A stretch of DNA of 64,000 bases from Burkholderia sp. HI2500 (lineage in GTDB: Bacteria; Pseudomonadota; Gammaproteobacteria; Burkholderiales; Burkholderiaceae), in NCBI RefSeq assembly GCF_002223055.1, contig NZ_NKFL01000006.1, positions 496,001 to 560,000 on the forward strand, read 5' to 3'. The translations under genes and the position numbers were made by a program. Below the pieces are notes generated by a model. That model searched no databases. It was not told the DNA's origin and was given only the letters and a program-made list of their open reading frames with translations. The number at the start of each line of letters is the position of its first letter. Position 1 is the first letter of the stretch. Positions 8,504 to 17,461 of this stretch are shown here, one piece after another.

Positions 8504-9970
8504 TCACGCGCGGGCAGACTCCGTGGGCCGCGCACCGCTGTCGTGCGGTGCCACCCGCACCGCCTCCATCGCCCGCGCCAGCGCATCGAACACCGCCGGT
8601 CCCTTGCAACGCGACACGTTGAAGCGCAGGTACGACGTTGCATTGTGCGAAGCGCTGAACACGTTACCGGGCGCGAGCACCACGTCGTGGTCCAGCGCAT
8701 GGCGCGCGACGCGTGCGGCGTCGAGCCCGTCGGGCAACTCCGCCCACACGAACAGGCCGCCGCGCGGCTCCGTCCAGGTCCTGAGCCCGGCGCGCGTGAC
8801 GCGCCGGAGCGTTTCGCCCATCGCGTCCGCGAGGCGCGCGCGCAGGCTGTCGACGTGGCGCCGGTACGTGCCGTCGACGAGCAGCCGGTGGACGACGTTC
8901 GCGCCGATCTGCGCATGGCCGAACGACGTCGCGAGCTTCAGGTCGACGAGCGCCTCGATCCATTCCGGGCGCGCGGCGACGTAGCCGCAGCGGATCGCGG
9001 CCGACAGCGTCTTCGAGAAGCTGCCGATCGACACGACCCGCGACAGCCCGTCGAAGGCCGCGAGGCGCGGTGCAGGCGTGCTCTCGAAATCCGCGAAGAT
9101 GTCGTCCTCGACGATCAGCAGGCCGTGCTCGGCCGCGAGCGTCAGCAGCCGGTGCGCGACGGGCGCCGCGAGCGTTGCGCCGGTCGGGTTGTGCAGCGCG
9201 GAGTTGGTGATATACAGGCGCGGCCGGTGTTCGGCGAGCACCTGCTCGAAGCGCGCGAGATCGGGGCCGTTCGGCGTGTACGGGACGCTGACGATCCGCG
9301 CACGGTGCGCGCGCAGCAGCGCCTGGAAGTTGAAGTAGCACGGATCGTCGAGCACGACCGTGTCACCCGGCTCCAGCAGCAGCCGGCAGACGAGATCGAG
9401 CGCGTGCGAGCCGCCGTCGGTCAGCATGATCTGCGTGGGTTCGGCCTGGACGCCGTGCTGCGCAAGTCGCCAGGCGAGCTGCTGGCGCATCGCGGGCAGG
9501 CCGAGCGGTGTCGCATAGTCGGTCAGCGCGTCGGCTTCGTCGCGCGACGCGGCGCGCAGCGCGCGGCGCAGGCTCTCGTCGGGCAGCCACGACGGCGGCA
9601 GCCATCCGCAACCGGGCTTCACGGACGTCGGCGCCGCTTCGAGCGACTGGCGCGACAGCCACAGCGGATCGAGCCCGCGATCGAGCTGCGGGCCGAGATC
9701 GGCGAGCGCGAGCGGCGGCGCATGCCCCGACACATAGAAACCCGAGCCGCGCCGCGCGACCAGCACGCCTTCGCTCGCGAGCCGCTCGTACGCATCGACG
9801 ACGGTCGATTTCGACACGCCCAGCGCGTCCGCCATCATCCGGATCGACGGCACGCGCGCGCCGGGCACCAGCGCGCGGCTCGCGATGCGTGCACGCAACG
9901 TATCCATCACGGTTTCCACCCGCGTGCGCGACGGGGTGGGTGGAACGGGAAGCGGGGCGGCCTGGCTCAT
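8504..9970 (-). CDS. MocR-type regulator (GntR HTH plus PLP aminotransferase domain)
   Basis: The 488-residue fusion carries a winged HTH at about 15-80 (VPSIRMMADALGVSKSTVVD) and a fold-type I aminotransferase domain from about 120. The PLP lysine is Lys320 in SIGSFSKTLS, with ALHNPTGA and VEDDIFAD supplying the usual cofactor contacts. MocR proteins use PLP or an amino-acid adduct as an effector rather than acting as metabolic enzymes. It is divergent from a DMT exporter (10097) with a shared 126-bp promoter region, so it probably regulates that exporter. Part of its sequence (8754-8977) is duplicated at 1391-1614. Confidence 0.93.
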   Translation of the reverse strand: MSQAAPLPVPPTPSRTRVETVMDTLRARIASRALVPGARVPSIRMMADALGVSKSTVVDAYERLASEGVLVARRGSGFYVSGHAPPLALADLGPQLDRGLDPLWLSRQSLEAAPTSVKPGCGWLPPSWLPDESLRRALRAASRDEADALTDYATPLGLPAMRQQLAWRLAQHGVQAEPTQIMLTDGGSHALDLVCRLLLEPGDTVVLDDPCYFNFQALLRAHRARIVSVPYTPNGPDLARFEQVLAEHRPRLYITNSALHNPTGATLAAPVAHRLLTLAAEHGLLIVEDDIFADFESTPAPRLAAFDGLSRVVSIGSFSKTLSAAIRCGYVAARPEWIEALVDLKLATSFGHAQIGANVVHRLLVDGTYRRHVDSLRARLADAMGETLRRVTRAGLRTWTEPRGGLFVWAELPDGLDAARVARHALDHDVVLAPGNVFSASHNATSYLRFNVSRCKGPAVFDALARAMEAVRVAPHDSGARPTESARA

Positions 9971-10096
9971 GGCGAAGAATGAACTGTACGGCCGGTTGTC
10001 CAGTACAGTTTGTCCGAATTGTATTGGTCTGTAGCTTACGCGCTTTTCGCGGGCGGCGGATCATCGGTCATCCACTTTCCCCGTTCAGGATTTCCC

Positions 10097-10984
10097 GTGC
10101 AAAAGACGACCGACGGATGGCTCAGCGGCCTGCTGGGCGTGATCATCTTCAGTGGCTCGCTGCCCGCGACACGTATCGCGGTGCAGGGGCTCGATCCGCT
10201 GTTCCTCACCTTTGTGCGCGCGACGATCGCCGGCGCGCTCGGCCTGCTGCTGCTCGTCGGGCTGAAGCAGCGGCGCCCGACACGTGCCGAGGCGGTGTCG
10301 CTCGCCATCGTCGCGCTCGGGGTCGTGATCGGCTTTCCGTTGCTGACGGCGCTTGCGCTGAAGCACGTGACATCGGCGCACGCGATCGTGTTCGTCGGGT
10401 TGCTGCCGCTCGCGACCGCGCTGTTCGGCGTGTGGCGCGGCGGCGAACGGCCGCGGCTGCCGTTCTGGATCTTCTCGATCATCGGCAGCGGCGCGGTGGC
10501 CGCGTTTGCGTTGCGCAACGGCGGCCAGGCGTCGGTGGTCGGCGATGCGCTGATGCTGGCCGCGATCGTCGCGTGCGGGCTGGGCTACGCGGAAGGCGCC
10601 CGCCTGTCGCGCGAGCTCGGCGGCTGGCAGGTGATCTCGTGGGCGCTCGTGCTGTCGCTGCCGCTGATGCTGCCGCTCACGTGGTTCACCTGGCCGGTGT
10701 CGTTCGACGGGGTCGATGCTGCCGCGCTGTGGGGGCTTGCATACGTGTCGCTGTTCAGCATGCTGATCGGCTTCGTGTTCTGGTATCGCGGGCTCGCGCT
10801 CGGCGGGATCGCGGGCGTCGGTCAGTTGCAGCTGCTGCAGCCGTTCTTCGGCCTGCTGCTGGCGGCCGGCTTGCTGCACGAGACGGTGCCGCCGTCGATG
10901 GTCGCGGTGACGGTCGTCGTGGTCGGCTGCGTGGCGGGCGCGAAATACTTCTCGAAAATGGCGCCCGTGCGGCGCGCGGGCTGA
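10097..10984 (+). CDS. DMT-superfamily (EamA) metabolite exporter
   Basis: The 295-residue protein has ten predicted membrane segments arranged as two EamA repeats. The first opens with GLLGVIIFSGSLPATRIAVQG and the second begins near GGQASVVGDALMLAA. Start GTG 10097 has a CAGGA site 8 bp upstream; a longer frame from 10010 would add a non-conserved, poorly hydrophobic leader. It is divergent from a MocR regulator, an arrangement often seen for amino-acid or pyridoxal-related exporters, so export of such a compound is inferred. The last residues (FSKMAPVRRAG) are cytoplasmic and basic. Confidence 0.9.
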   Translation: MQKTTDGWLSGLLGVIIFSGSLPATRIAVQGLDPLFLTFVRATIAGALGLLLLVGLKQRRPTRAEAVSLAIVALGVVIGFPLLTALALKHVTSAHAIVFVGLLPLATALFGVWRGGERPRLPFWIFSIIGSGAVAAFALRNGGQASVVGDALMLAAIVACGLGYAEGARLSRELGGWQVISWALVLSLPLMLPLTWFTWPVSFDGVDAAALWGLAYVSLFSMLIGFVFWYRGLALGGIAGVGQLQLLQPFFGLLLAAGLLHETVPPSMVAVTVVVVGCVAGAKYFSKMAPVRRAG

Positions 10985-11003
10985 CGTACAAGCCTGAACC
11001 GAT

Positions 11004-11038
11004 GCGCGGGCGCGACCGGTCGAAGGTCGCGTCCGCGC
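11004..11038. terminator. GC-rich hairpin between convergent genes
   Basis: GCGCGGGCGCGACC at 11004-11017 pairs with 11025-11038 (one G-T pair), with a 7-nt loop. It lies between the convergent DMT exporter and VOC genes. No T-tract follows on either strand, so intrinsic termination is uncertain. Confidence 0.4.
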
Positions 11039-11042
11039 GCAC

Positions 11043-11411
11043 TCAAGCGTCCGGCGTGCACACGCGCAAGCGGTGGCCGTCCGGGTCTAGCGCGACGAAC
11101 GTCAGGCCGAACACGGCCGTCATCGGCGCTTGCTCGAACGGCACGCCGAGCGATTGCCATGCGTCGTACAGGCGCCTGACTTCGCGGTCGTCGTCGACCA
11201 TGAACGCTAGTTCCGACCGGTGGCCGGCGCCGCCCGACACGAAATCGCGCGCACTGGTCGACCACAGGCCCAGGTGCAGCCCGTTGTCGAACGTGAACGC
11301 AGCATAGGTGGGAAACGCGGCGACCGGCGCGCGCCCGAACAGGCGCTCGTAGAACTGCGCGCTACGCGCCGGGTCCTCGACATACAGAAGAACGAGATTC
11401 GGGGAAGTCAT
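11043..11411 (-). CDS. VOC-family (glyoxalase/bleomycin-resistance) protein
   Basis: This 122-residue single-domain protein has the beta-alpha-beta-beta-beta repeat of the vicinal-oxygen-chelate superfamily: NLVLLYVEDPARSAQFYERLFG at the N-terminus and VFGLTFVALDPDGHRLRVCTP at the end. Such proteins bind divalent metals or small toxic compounds; whether this one is an enzyme or a binding protein is unknown. It is divergent from the WYL-type regulator at 11489, whose effector it might help control. Confidence 0.88.
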   Translation of the reverse strand: MTSPNLVLLYVEDPARSAQFYERLFGRAPVAAFPTYAAFTFDNGLHLGLWSTSARDFVSGGAGHRSELAFMVDDDREVRRLYDAWQSLGVPFEQAPMTAVFGLTFVALDPDGHRLRVCTPDA

Positions 11412-11488
11412 GCGGAGCCATCCAGGGTTCGATTAAGATGCGTGTCATTCTATGAACGGATGCTGTCAGAAAGTGGCAGCATGGAACA

Positions 11489-12190
11489 ATGACGCGTGCC
11501 GAACGATTGCTCTCGCTGCTGCAGGTGCTGCGGCGCCACCGCCGCCCGGTGAGCGGCCGCGTGCTGGCCGGGGAGCTCGGCATCAGCCTCCGTACGGTCT
11601 ATCGCGATATCGCGTCGCTGCAGGCACAGGGCGCGGACATCGAAGGCGAGGCCGGTATCGGCTATGTGCTGCGTGCGGGATTCATGCTGCCGCCGCTGAT
11701 GTTTTCGCAGGCGGAACTGGAAGCGCTGATGCTCGGCTTTCGCTGGGTCGGGAAGTTTGCCGATGCGCAGCTCACGGCGGCGGCTGCCGATGCACTCGCG
11801 AAGATTTCCGCGGTGCTGCCGGCCGAGCTGCGCCGCGAGATGGAATGCACGACACTGCTCGTCGGCCCGCGCACGATCGTGGACCGCGAAACCATCGACA
11901 TGGGTGTCGTGCGCGCAGCGATCCGCACCGAAAGCAAGCTCGGGATCCGCTATGCGGGCGAGCGCCGGAAAACGATCGACGAACGAATCGTGTGGCCGTT
12001 CGCGCTCGGCTATTTCAATGACGTGCGGATCCTGGCGGCGTGGTGCGAAGACCGGAACGATTTCCGGCATTTCCGGACGGATCGCATCGTCGCGCTCGAA
12101 CCGCTGGACGTGCGCTATCCGCGGCGGCGCGCGGCGTTGCTGAAGGCGTGGCGCGCGGCGGGTGCCGATGCGCGAGTGACGGTGAGGTAG
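11489..12190 (+). CDS. YafY-type HTH/WYL transcriptional regulator
   Basis: The 233-residue protein has an N-terminal HTH_11 domain (residues 1-60, with LAGELGISLRTVYRDIASLQ as recognition helix region) followed by a WYL effector domain in which IRYAGERRKTIDERIVWPFALGYFNDVRILAAWCE is the core, including the RxVWP-like stretch. WYL domains sense nucleotides or small ligands. Start ATG 11489 opens MTRAERLLSLLQVLRRH, the usual family beginning. Divergence from the VOC gene suggests it regulates that gene. Confidence 0.9.
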   Translation: MTRAERLLSLLQVLRRHRRPVSGRVLAGELGISLRTVYRDIASLQAQGADIEGEAGIGYVLRAGFMLPPLMFSQAELEALMLGFRWVGKFADAQLTAAAADALAKISAVLPAELRREMECTTLLVGPRTIVDRETIDMGVVRAAIRTESKLGIRYAGERRKTIDERIVWPFALGYFNDVRILAAWCEDRNDFRHFRTDRIVALEPLDVRYPRRRAALLKAWRAAGADARVTVR

Positions 12191-12239
12191 TGGGCGGCCG
12201 GGGCGCGCAGGCCGCGCACCCCGTTCCGTCATGCAGGCG

Positions 12240-13478
12240 TTACTCGAACGTTTCGAGCGCGAGCAGTTCTTCAATGGTCTGCCGGCGGCGGATCAGCCGC
12301 GGCGCGCCGCGATCGACGAGCACTTCCGGTGCGAGCGGCCGGCTGTTGTAGTTCGATGACATTGACGCGCCATACGCGCCTGCATCATGCAGGAACAGCA
12401 GGTCGCCGATCTGCGGCTGCGCCAGCTTGCGGTGCGTGACCACGCCGCCCGCGTCCTGCGTGAACACGTCGCCCGATTCGCACAGCGGCCCGGCGATCGC
12501 GAGATCGACGAGCGGCCGTCCGGCCGGCAGCGCGCCATCGTGCGTGTGCACCGACACCGCGTGGTAGCTGCCGTACATCGACGGGCGCATCAGGTCGTTG
12601 AAGCCCGCGTCGATCAGCACGAAGTCGTGCTTCGGCCGGCGGTTGACGGCCTGCACTTCGGTGACGAGCGTGCCGGCTTCGGCGACGAGGAAGCGACCCG
12701 GCTCGATCTCGATGCGCACCGGGTGGCCGAGGTGACGCTCGATCCGCTTGCGCGCGGCGTCCCACTGGCTGAAGTAGTGACCGACGTCGACGCGCGGCTC
12801 GCCGTCGCGATACGGGATCGACAGGCCGCCACCGGCCGAGATCGCGTCGATGTCATGGCCGAGCGACGTGACGAGATCGACCATCGCATCACACACCTGC
12901 GACAGGTGGCCGTAGTCGACGCCCGAGCCGATGTGCATGTGGATGCCGACGAGCTTCAGCCCGTACTGGCGCACGATCTCGATCGCGCGCGGCACGTCGT
13001 CGATCCAGATGCCGTGCTTGCTCTGCGGGCCGCCGGTGTTGGTCTTGTTGCTGTGGCCGTGGCCGAAACCGGGGTTGACGCGCAGCCACACGCGGTGGCC
13101 GGGCGCGTGCTCGCCGATGCGGGCGAGCATGTCGAGTGAACCGGCGTTCACGGTCACGCCGTGCTTCAGCACGGCCGCGAGCGTCGGGCGGTCGATCAGG
13201 TCGGCCGTGAACACCACGCCTTCCGGCTCGCCGGCGGGGCTGAACCCGGCCGCGAGGCTGCGCTCGATCTCGCCGAGCGACACCGCATCGACGCACGCGC
13301 CTTCCTCGCGCATCAGCTTCAGGATATGGACGTTCGAGTTCGCCTTCTGCGCATAGCGGATCACGTCGAACTGGCGCAGTTGGGCGATGCGGTCGCGGAT
13401 GACGTCGGCGTCGTACACCCACAGCGGGGTGCCGTATTGCTGCGCGAGCGTCGCGAGCTGGCGGGAATCGAGAGACAT
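12240..13478 (-). CDS. lysA: Diaminopimelate decarboxylase
   Basis: It decarboxylates meso-diaminopimelate to lysine, the last step of lysine synthesis, using PLP. The 412-residue protein has the fold-type III hallmarks: YAQKANSN with the PLP lysine, HIGSG, the glycine-rich SAGGGL block, EPGRFLV, and CESGD with the active-site cysteine at the dimer interface. The start ATG 13478 is chosen because the frame upstream to 13643 crosses the promoter region and is not conserved. A divergent LysR regulator at 13588 is the classical lysR-lysA layout. Since beta-proteobacteria usually keep lysA on the main chromosome, this may be a second copy. Confidence 0.95.
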   Translation of the reverse strand: MSLDSRQLATLAQQYGTPLWVYDADVIRDRIAQLRQFDVIRYAQKANSNVHILKLMREEGACVDAVSLGEIERSLAAGFSPAGEPEGVVFTADLIDRPTLAAVLKHGVTVNAGSLDMLARIGEHAPGHRVWLRVNPGFGHGHSNKTNTGGPQSKHGIWIDDVPRAIEIVRQYGLKLVGIHMHIGSGVDYGHLSQVCDAMVDLVTSLGHDIDAISAGGGLSIPYRDGEPRVDVGHYFSQWDAARKRIERHLGHPVRIEIEPGRFLVAEAGTLVTEVQAVNRRPKHDFVLIDAGFNDLMRPSMYGSYHAVSVHTHDGALPAGRPLVDLAIAGPLCESGDVFTQDAGGVVTHRKLAQPQIGDLLFLHDAGAYGASMSSNYNSRPLAPEVLVDRGAPRLIRRRQTIEELLALETFE

Positions 13479-13587
13479 GGCAGATGAATCGGGTCGAATG
13501 AACGGATAACGGGAATGATGCGCCAGATTGCCTATCCAGTAAAATGCCTGTTTATCGACATTCGATTCATATCTGATATAGCCGATC

Positions 13588-14502
13588 ATGCTCACGCACC
13601 GCCATATCGAGGTCTTTCGCGCGCTGATGGTCACCGGCAGCACGACACGCGCAGCCGAGATGCTCTATACGTCGCAACCGACGATCAGCCGCGAGCTTGC
13701 GCGCATGGAGCAGGTCGTGGGCTTCGCGCTGTTCGAGCGTGCGCACGGCCGGCTGCGGCCGACGATGGCCGCGCTCACGCTGTTCGACGACGTGCGGCTC
13801 GCGTATGTGGGGCTTGAACGTGTCGCGGCAACCGCCGCGCGCCTGCGCGAGTTTCGTGACGGTCAACTGTCGGTGATCGCGCTGCCGGCGTTCTCGCACG
13901 CGATCCTGCCCGGTGCGTGCCGGCGTTTTAGCGAGCAGCATGCTGGCGTCAGCGTGTCGGTGGCGACGCAGGAATCGCCGGTGCTCGAAGAGTGGCTGAC
14001 CGCGCAGCGTTACGACCTCGGGCTGACCGAGCGCGACGTCGCGCCGGCCGGCACCGTGCTCACGCCGCTGCTCGAAGTCGACGAAGTGTGCGTGCTGCCC
14101 GACGGCCATCCGCTGCTCGCGCAGGACGCGATCGATCTGCCGGATCTCGCGGATCGCCCGTTCGTGAGCCTGTCGCTGAACGATCCGTACCGCATCCTGA
14201 TCGACGAGGCGTTCGCGCAGCTCGGCGTGGCGCCGCGCTCGGTCGTCGAAACACCGTCGGCCGTGTCGGTGTGTGCGTTCGTGCGGCAGGGGCTCGGTGC
14301 CGCGATCGTCAATCCGCTGACCGCGCTCGATTTCGTCGGGCGCGACCTGCACGTGCGGCCGCTCACGCGCTCGTTTCCGTACCGGGTCAGCGTGATCGTG
14401 CCCGAGCACCGGCCGAAGAGCCTGCTCGTCGATGCGTTTGCCGACGCGTTGCGCGGCGAGGCGAAGGCGATTCGCCGCCGGTTGGCCGCGCTCCTCGGCT
14501 GA
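13588..14502 (+). CDS. lysR: LysR-type activator divergent from lysA
   Basis: The 304-residue LysR-family regulator has an N-terminal HTH (MLTHRHIEVFRALMVTGSTT, then AAEMLYTSQPTISRELARME) and a substrate-binding-like effector domain. It is divergent from lysA with 109 bp between starts. In enterobacteria LysR activates lysA in response to diaminopimelate, and the same role is inferred here from the layout. The intergenic region is A/T-richer than the flanks and contains ATTCATATCTGATATAG-like sequence near 13561-13580, plausible for operator or promoter, though no single site is proven. Confidence 0.9.
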   Translation: MLTHRHIEVFRALMVTGSTTRAAEMLYTSQPTISRELARMEQVVGFALFERAHGRLRPTMAALTLFDDVRLAYVGLERVAATAARLREFRDGQLSVIALPAFSHAILPGACRRFSEQHAGVSVSVATQESPVLEEWLTAQRYDLGLTERDVAPAGTVLTPLLEVDEVCVLPDGHPLLAQDAIDLPDLADRPFVSLSLNDPYRILIDEAFAQLGVAPRSVVETPSAVSVCAFVRQGLGAAIVNPLTALDFVGRDLHVRPLTRSFPYRVSVIVPEHRPKSLLVDAFADALRGEAKAIRRRLAALLG

Positions 14503-14557
14503 CGCGGCCGTATGATCGGTGTTTCGCCGCCATCGCCGCCACTTTCCGGAATCCTTC

Positions 14558-15157
14558 ATGACCGACGCTTCTGCTTCCCTCGAACCACCGATCCTCACCG
14601 GCGAACACGTCGAACTGAGGCCGCTCGATTCATCCGACCGGCAGGCGCTGCTGGACGCGGCCGCCGACGGCCAGCTGTGGAACCTGAAGGTCACGGTCGT
14701 GCCGGGCCCCGAGACGATCGACGCGTATATCGACACCGCATTGCAGGGGCGTTCGGCCGGCACCGTGATGCCGTTTGCGATCGTCGATCGCGCATCGGGC
14801 CGCGTGATCGGCAGCACGCGTTTCTGGAAGATCGATCGCAAGAACCGCAAGCTCGAGATCGGCCATACGTGGTTGAGCGAATCGGCGCAGCGCACGCGCG
14901 CAAATACCGAAGCGAAATGGCTGCTGCTGGGCTATGCGTTCGACGTGCTGCACTGCGTGCGCGTGCAGTTCACGACCGACGAGCTGAACGAGAAATCGCG
15001 CGCGGCGATCCTGCGGCTCGGTGCGAAGCAGGAAGGGATCGTGCGGCACGAACGGATCATGCCGGATGGCCGCAAGCGCAATTCGGTGCGCTTCAGCATC
15101 ATCGACGACGAATGGCCGGAGGTGCGTGCGCGGCTGCTGGCGAAGCTTGCGACGTAA
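14558..15157 (+). CDS. GNAT-family acetyltransferase (RimJ/RimL-like)
   Basis: The 199-residue protein begins at ATG 14558 (MTDASASLEPPILTGEHVEL), preceded by no strong ribosome site; an upstream frame to 14519 is not conserved. It has the RimJ/RimL layout: LRPLDSSDRQALLDAA at the start, GRVIGSTRFWKID in the centre, and the acetyl-CoA region around RTRANTEAKWLLLGYAFD. Likely substrates are N-terminal amines of proteins or small molecules. It lies 55 bp after lysR, but nothing connects the two functionally. Confidence 0.85.
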   Translation: MTDASASLEPPILTGEHVELRPLDSSDRQALLDAAADGQLWNLKVTVVPGPETIDAYIDTALQGRSAGTVMPFAIVDRASGRVIGSTRFWKIDRKNRKLEIGHTWLSESAQRTRANTEAKWLLLGYAFDVLHCVRVQFTTDELNEKSRAAILRLGAKQEGIVRHERIMPDGRKRNSVRFSIIDDEWPEVRARLLAKLAT

Positions 15158-15271
15158 CGTATCACGCGTGAAGCGTGACATATGACGTGCGTCGCGCCGC
15201 CGGAAGGGGAGCCGCGACGCGACGACAGGGGGAAGCAGTGCGCCGCGCGTGATGCGCGGCGCTGCGGCGCG

Positions 15272-15850
15272 TTACTGCGCCGATGCGAGGTGGTGGCGTT
15301 CCGCGAGCTTCTGCGCGTCAGCGTAGTGCTTCTGCAGGATCGGCAGCGACTGGCGTGCGACTTCCTTCAGCTTCGTGTCGCGGCCCGACGCGATTTCGGC
15401 CTGGAATGCCGAGATGGTCTTCTGCTGGCCGGCGAGCGCGACCTGCTCGATATACGCCTTGTCGAACTCGGCGCCGCGCAGGTTCTTGATGCTGCTCAGC
15501 ACGGCCGTGTCGGGATCGTTGGCCGGCACGTCGACGCCGCGCGGGCTGGCCGCGCGCATCGCCTGGATGATCTTTTCATCGTCGGTCGACACGCGTTGCG
15601 CGAACGCCTTGACCTGGCTGTCCGACGTGCGCGAATCGGCGATGCGTGCCGCGTCGTGCTGCGTCGACACGGTCTTCGTGCCGTCGGTGATGAAGGCCTG
15701 GTCGGCTTCGTGGATACGCGTCGCGGCGGCGGCCGGTGCGTTCGGCGAGGCCGGTGCCGGTTGTGCGGTTTGCGCGGTCGCCGTCACGGCGACGAGCAGC
15801 AGGCCAGCGGCAGACAAAGCAAGGCGCGAGAGTTGGGGAAAGCGGTTCAT
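15272..15850 (-). CDS. DUF4142 periplasmic protein
   Basis: The 192-residue protein starts at ATG 15850, 3 bp from an AGGAGGT ribosome site; the slightly earlier ATG lies upstream of this site. A signal peptide (residues 1-26, LALSAAGLLLVAVTATAQTA) is followed by an Ala/Pro linker and an all-helical DUF4142 domain (TRIHEADQAFITDG, then QVKAFAQRVSTDDEKI). Members are ferritin-like envelope proteins linked in some species to stress, but their molecular role is unknown. The gene appears monocistronic. Confidence 0.85.
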   Translation of the reverse strand: MNRFPQLSRLALSAAGLLLVAVTATAQTAQPAPASPNAPAAAATRIHEADQAFITDGTKTVSTQHDAARIADSRTSDSQVKAFAQRVSTDDEKIIQAMRAASPRGVDVPANDPDTAVLSSIKNLRGAEFDKAYIEQVALAGQQKTISAFQAEIASGRDTKLKEVARQSLPILQKHYADAQKLAERHHLASAQ

Positions 15851-16244
15851 GGGACCTCCTTTCAATCGGGGCTCTGGTTGAAAAACGGATCACGTGATCC
15901 GTCGCTGTGCGAGAGACCGGGCGCGCCCGGGCCGGATTCGACCGCCGCTCTGCCGCGGCGCCGGTCGAAGTGTTTCCCGGCCCGACTGATTCTAGGAGAG
16001 CGATCCGGTAGCAGGTGCAACCGCGCTGTGGTTTGTGTAACGGATGGTAAGACGAATCGGTGAGCCAGCACGCCGACAGGTAGTGCGTACCTGTTGCGTG
16101 TGCGACGGCGGCAATTTTTGCGTGCATGACGCGTGCGGGATGCACGTGGGTGTCATCCGCATTTCATCGTCGTGCGGCTGTGTCGTGCGATGACGTGCGC
16201 ATCGTGCGAAGGGGCGAACCGGATGCGCGCAGCGCGCGCATGCG
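15851..16244. other. Intergenic region upstream of the DUF4142 gene
   Basis: No gene is supported here. On the minus strand a TAGAAT at about 15991-15996 could be the -10 of the DUF4142 gene. CGACCG/CGGTCG-type inverted repeats occur nearer its start. The rest holds GC-rich sequence and short tandem CGTGC-like words with no recognisable feature. Confidence 0.4.
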
Positions 16245-16868
16245 TCACACGCGATCGAGCAATGCGTCGAGACGCGGCAGCAACGGTGTCGCGCAATGCG
16301 CCTGCAACGCGTCCGGCGCGGTGTAGCCCCACGCGACGCCCTGGAATGCGATGCGCGCGCGACGTGCCGCGTCGGCGTCGCGGATTTCATCGCCGACGTA
16401 CAGCACTTCGTCGCTGCGCACGCCGGCCTCATGAACGAGTGCGCGCAGGCGACGCGCCTTGCCGAACAGCGGAATGCCGCACGCGAAATGCTCGACACGG
16501 CTGCTGGCGTGCGGGCCGAGCCGGTCACGCACGATCGCCTCGGTATTCGACGTGGCGATCGCGATGCGGATGCCGCGCGCGGCGAGCGCGTCGAACGTTT
16601 CGTCGACGCCGGGGAACAGCGCCACTTGCGCGACGCGCGGCTGCATCAGGCGGCGCATGTCGATCGTCACGCGCGGCACTTTCCACATCGGCACGTCGAG
16701 CGCGCGAATGATGTCGCGCGCCGACATGCCGCGCAGCGCCGGGCGCAGGTCGGGCGTGGCGTCGCGAAAGCCGTGCATGCGCGACGCTTCCGACAGCGCC
16801 GCGAGAAAGCTGTCGAGCGAATCGGCGAGCGTGCCGTCGAAGTCGAATGCGATGAGGCGGTAGGGCAT
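16245..16868 (-). CDS. HAD-superfamily phosphatase (Gph-like)
   Basis: The 207-residue hydrolase has motif I FDFDGTLADS at about residues 8-17 (the nucleophile is the first Asp, the acid the second), motif II IATSN, a motif III lysine in FGKARRL, and motif IV VGDEIRDADAA. The helical cap sits between I and II. These features fit phosphoglycolate-phosphatase-type HAD enzymes acting on small phosphorylated metabolites. The start ATG 16868 is fixed by homology; the open frame continuing to 17321 is antisense to the DUF4087 gene. It is a single gene, divergent from the DUF4087 gene. Confidence 0.9.
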   Translation of the reverse strand: MPYRLIAFDFDGTLADSLDSFLAALSEASRMHGFRDATPDLRPALRGMSARDIIRALDVPMWKVPRVTIDMRRLMQPRVAQVALFPGVDETFDALAARGIRIAIATSNTEAIVRDRLGPHASSRVEHFACGIPLFGKARRLRALVHEAGVRSDEVLYVGDEIRDADAARRARIAFQGVAWGYTAPDALQAHCATPLLPRLDALLDRV

Positions 16869-17039
16869 GGAGCGGCATGGCGCACTTGTTGGGCAGGTGA
16901 CATTGTCACCGAATCTGCTGAAAGCCGATCTCGTAGTCGCCGCTCGCGACGATCGAGGCGACCGGACGGCTGGTGCGGACGAGCGACATGCGAGAGAAAG
17001 CCCGGTATGCTGTCCGGCACCCGCAATGGCGGTTTCCCG

Positions 17040-17447
17040 ATGCACATTCGTTTCCGGATCGATCACATGACAATCACTCGTGCACGTCTTGCAATGTGGA
17101 TGCTGGGTGCAGCCTTTACGGTGGCAGCCGCGACGCAGGTATCTGCCGCACCGGAAAAGCGCTGCGGATGGCTTGAGAATCCGTCGCCGGCCAACTGGTG
17201 GCTGAACGACAAGGACGGCACCTGGACACTGTTGACGATGGGCAACGAGCCGGTACCGGGCCTCGACAAGATGCCCGACATGTCGACGAAGGGCTGGGTC
17301 GTCACCAACGCCGGCGGGCATGGCTACGGTTGCGCATGCCTCGACCTCGAAATTGACCCGCGCACGCGCGAGGTGACGCGGATAGTCGCGGCGCGGCCGC
17401 TGCCGTTGAAGCGTTGCAAGGCAGATCGCGCGTTGCGGGCGCCATGA
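17040..17447 (+). CDS. Secreted DUF4087-family protein
   Basis: The 135-residue protein carries a signal peptide (about 1-36, cleavage after VSAA) and the short DUF4087 domain: KRCGWLENPSPANWWL, DGTWTLLTMGNE, and GYGCACLDLEID. The conserved tryptophans and cysteines suggest a small disulphide-stabilised periplasmic domain. Function is unknown. The ATG at 17040 is the first of several in-frame starts; ATG 17067 would still leave a usable signal peptide. Confidence 0.82.
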   Translation: MHIRFRIDHMTITRARLAMWMLGAAFTVAAATQVSAAPEKRCGWLENPSPANWWLNDKDGTWTLLTMGNEPVPGLDKMPDMSTKGWVVTNAGGHGYGCACLDLEIDPRTREVTRIVAARPLPLKRCKADRALRAP

Positions 17448-17461
17448 GCCGCGGGGCGATG

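Noticed and set aside
8504..9982. Long plus-strand open frame opposite the MocR gene
   Set aside because: It is antisense to a clearly recognised regulator, arginine-rich, and a by-product of high-GC codon bias. The same reasoning removes the large frames antisense to iorB, the GT2-GH26 gene, asnB and the chemoreceptor.
13479..13643. Longer start for lysA
   Set aside because: It crosses the divergent lysR promoter and adds residues not found in family members.
16869..17321. Upstream extension of the HAD phosphatase frame
   Set aside because: It is antisense to the DUF4087 gene and lacks similarity; the canonical FDFDGT start lies at 16868.
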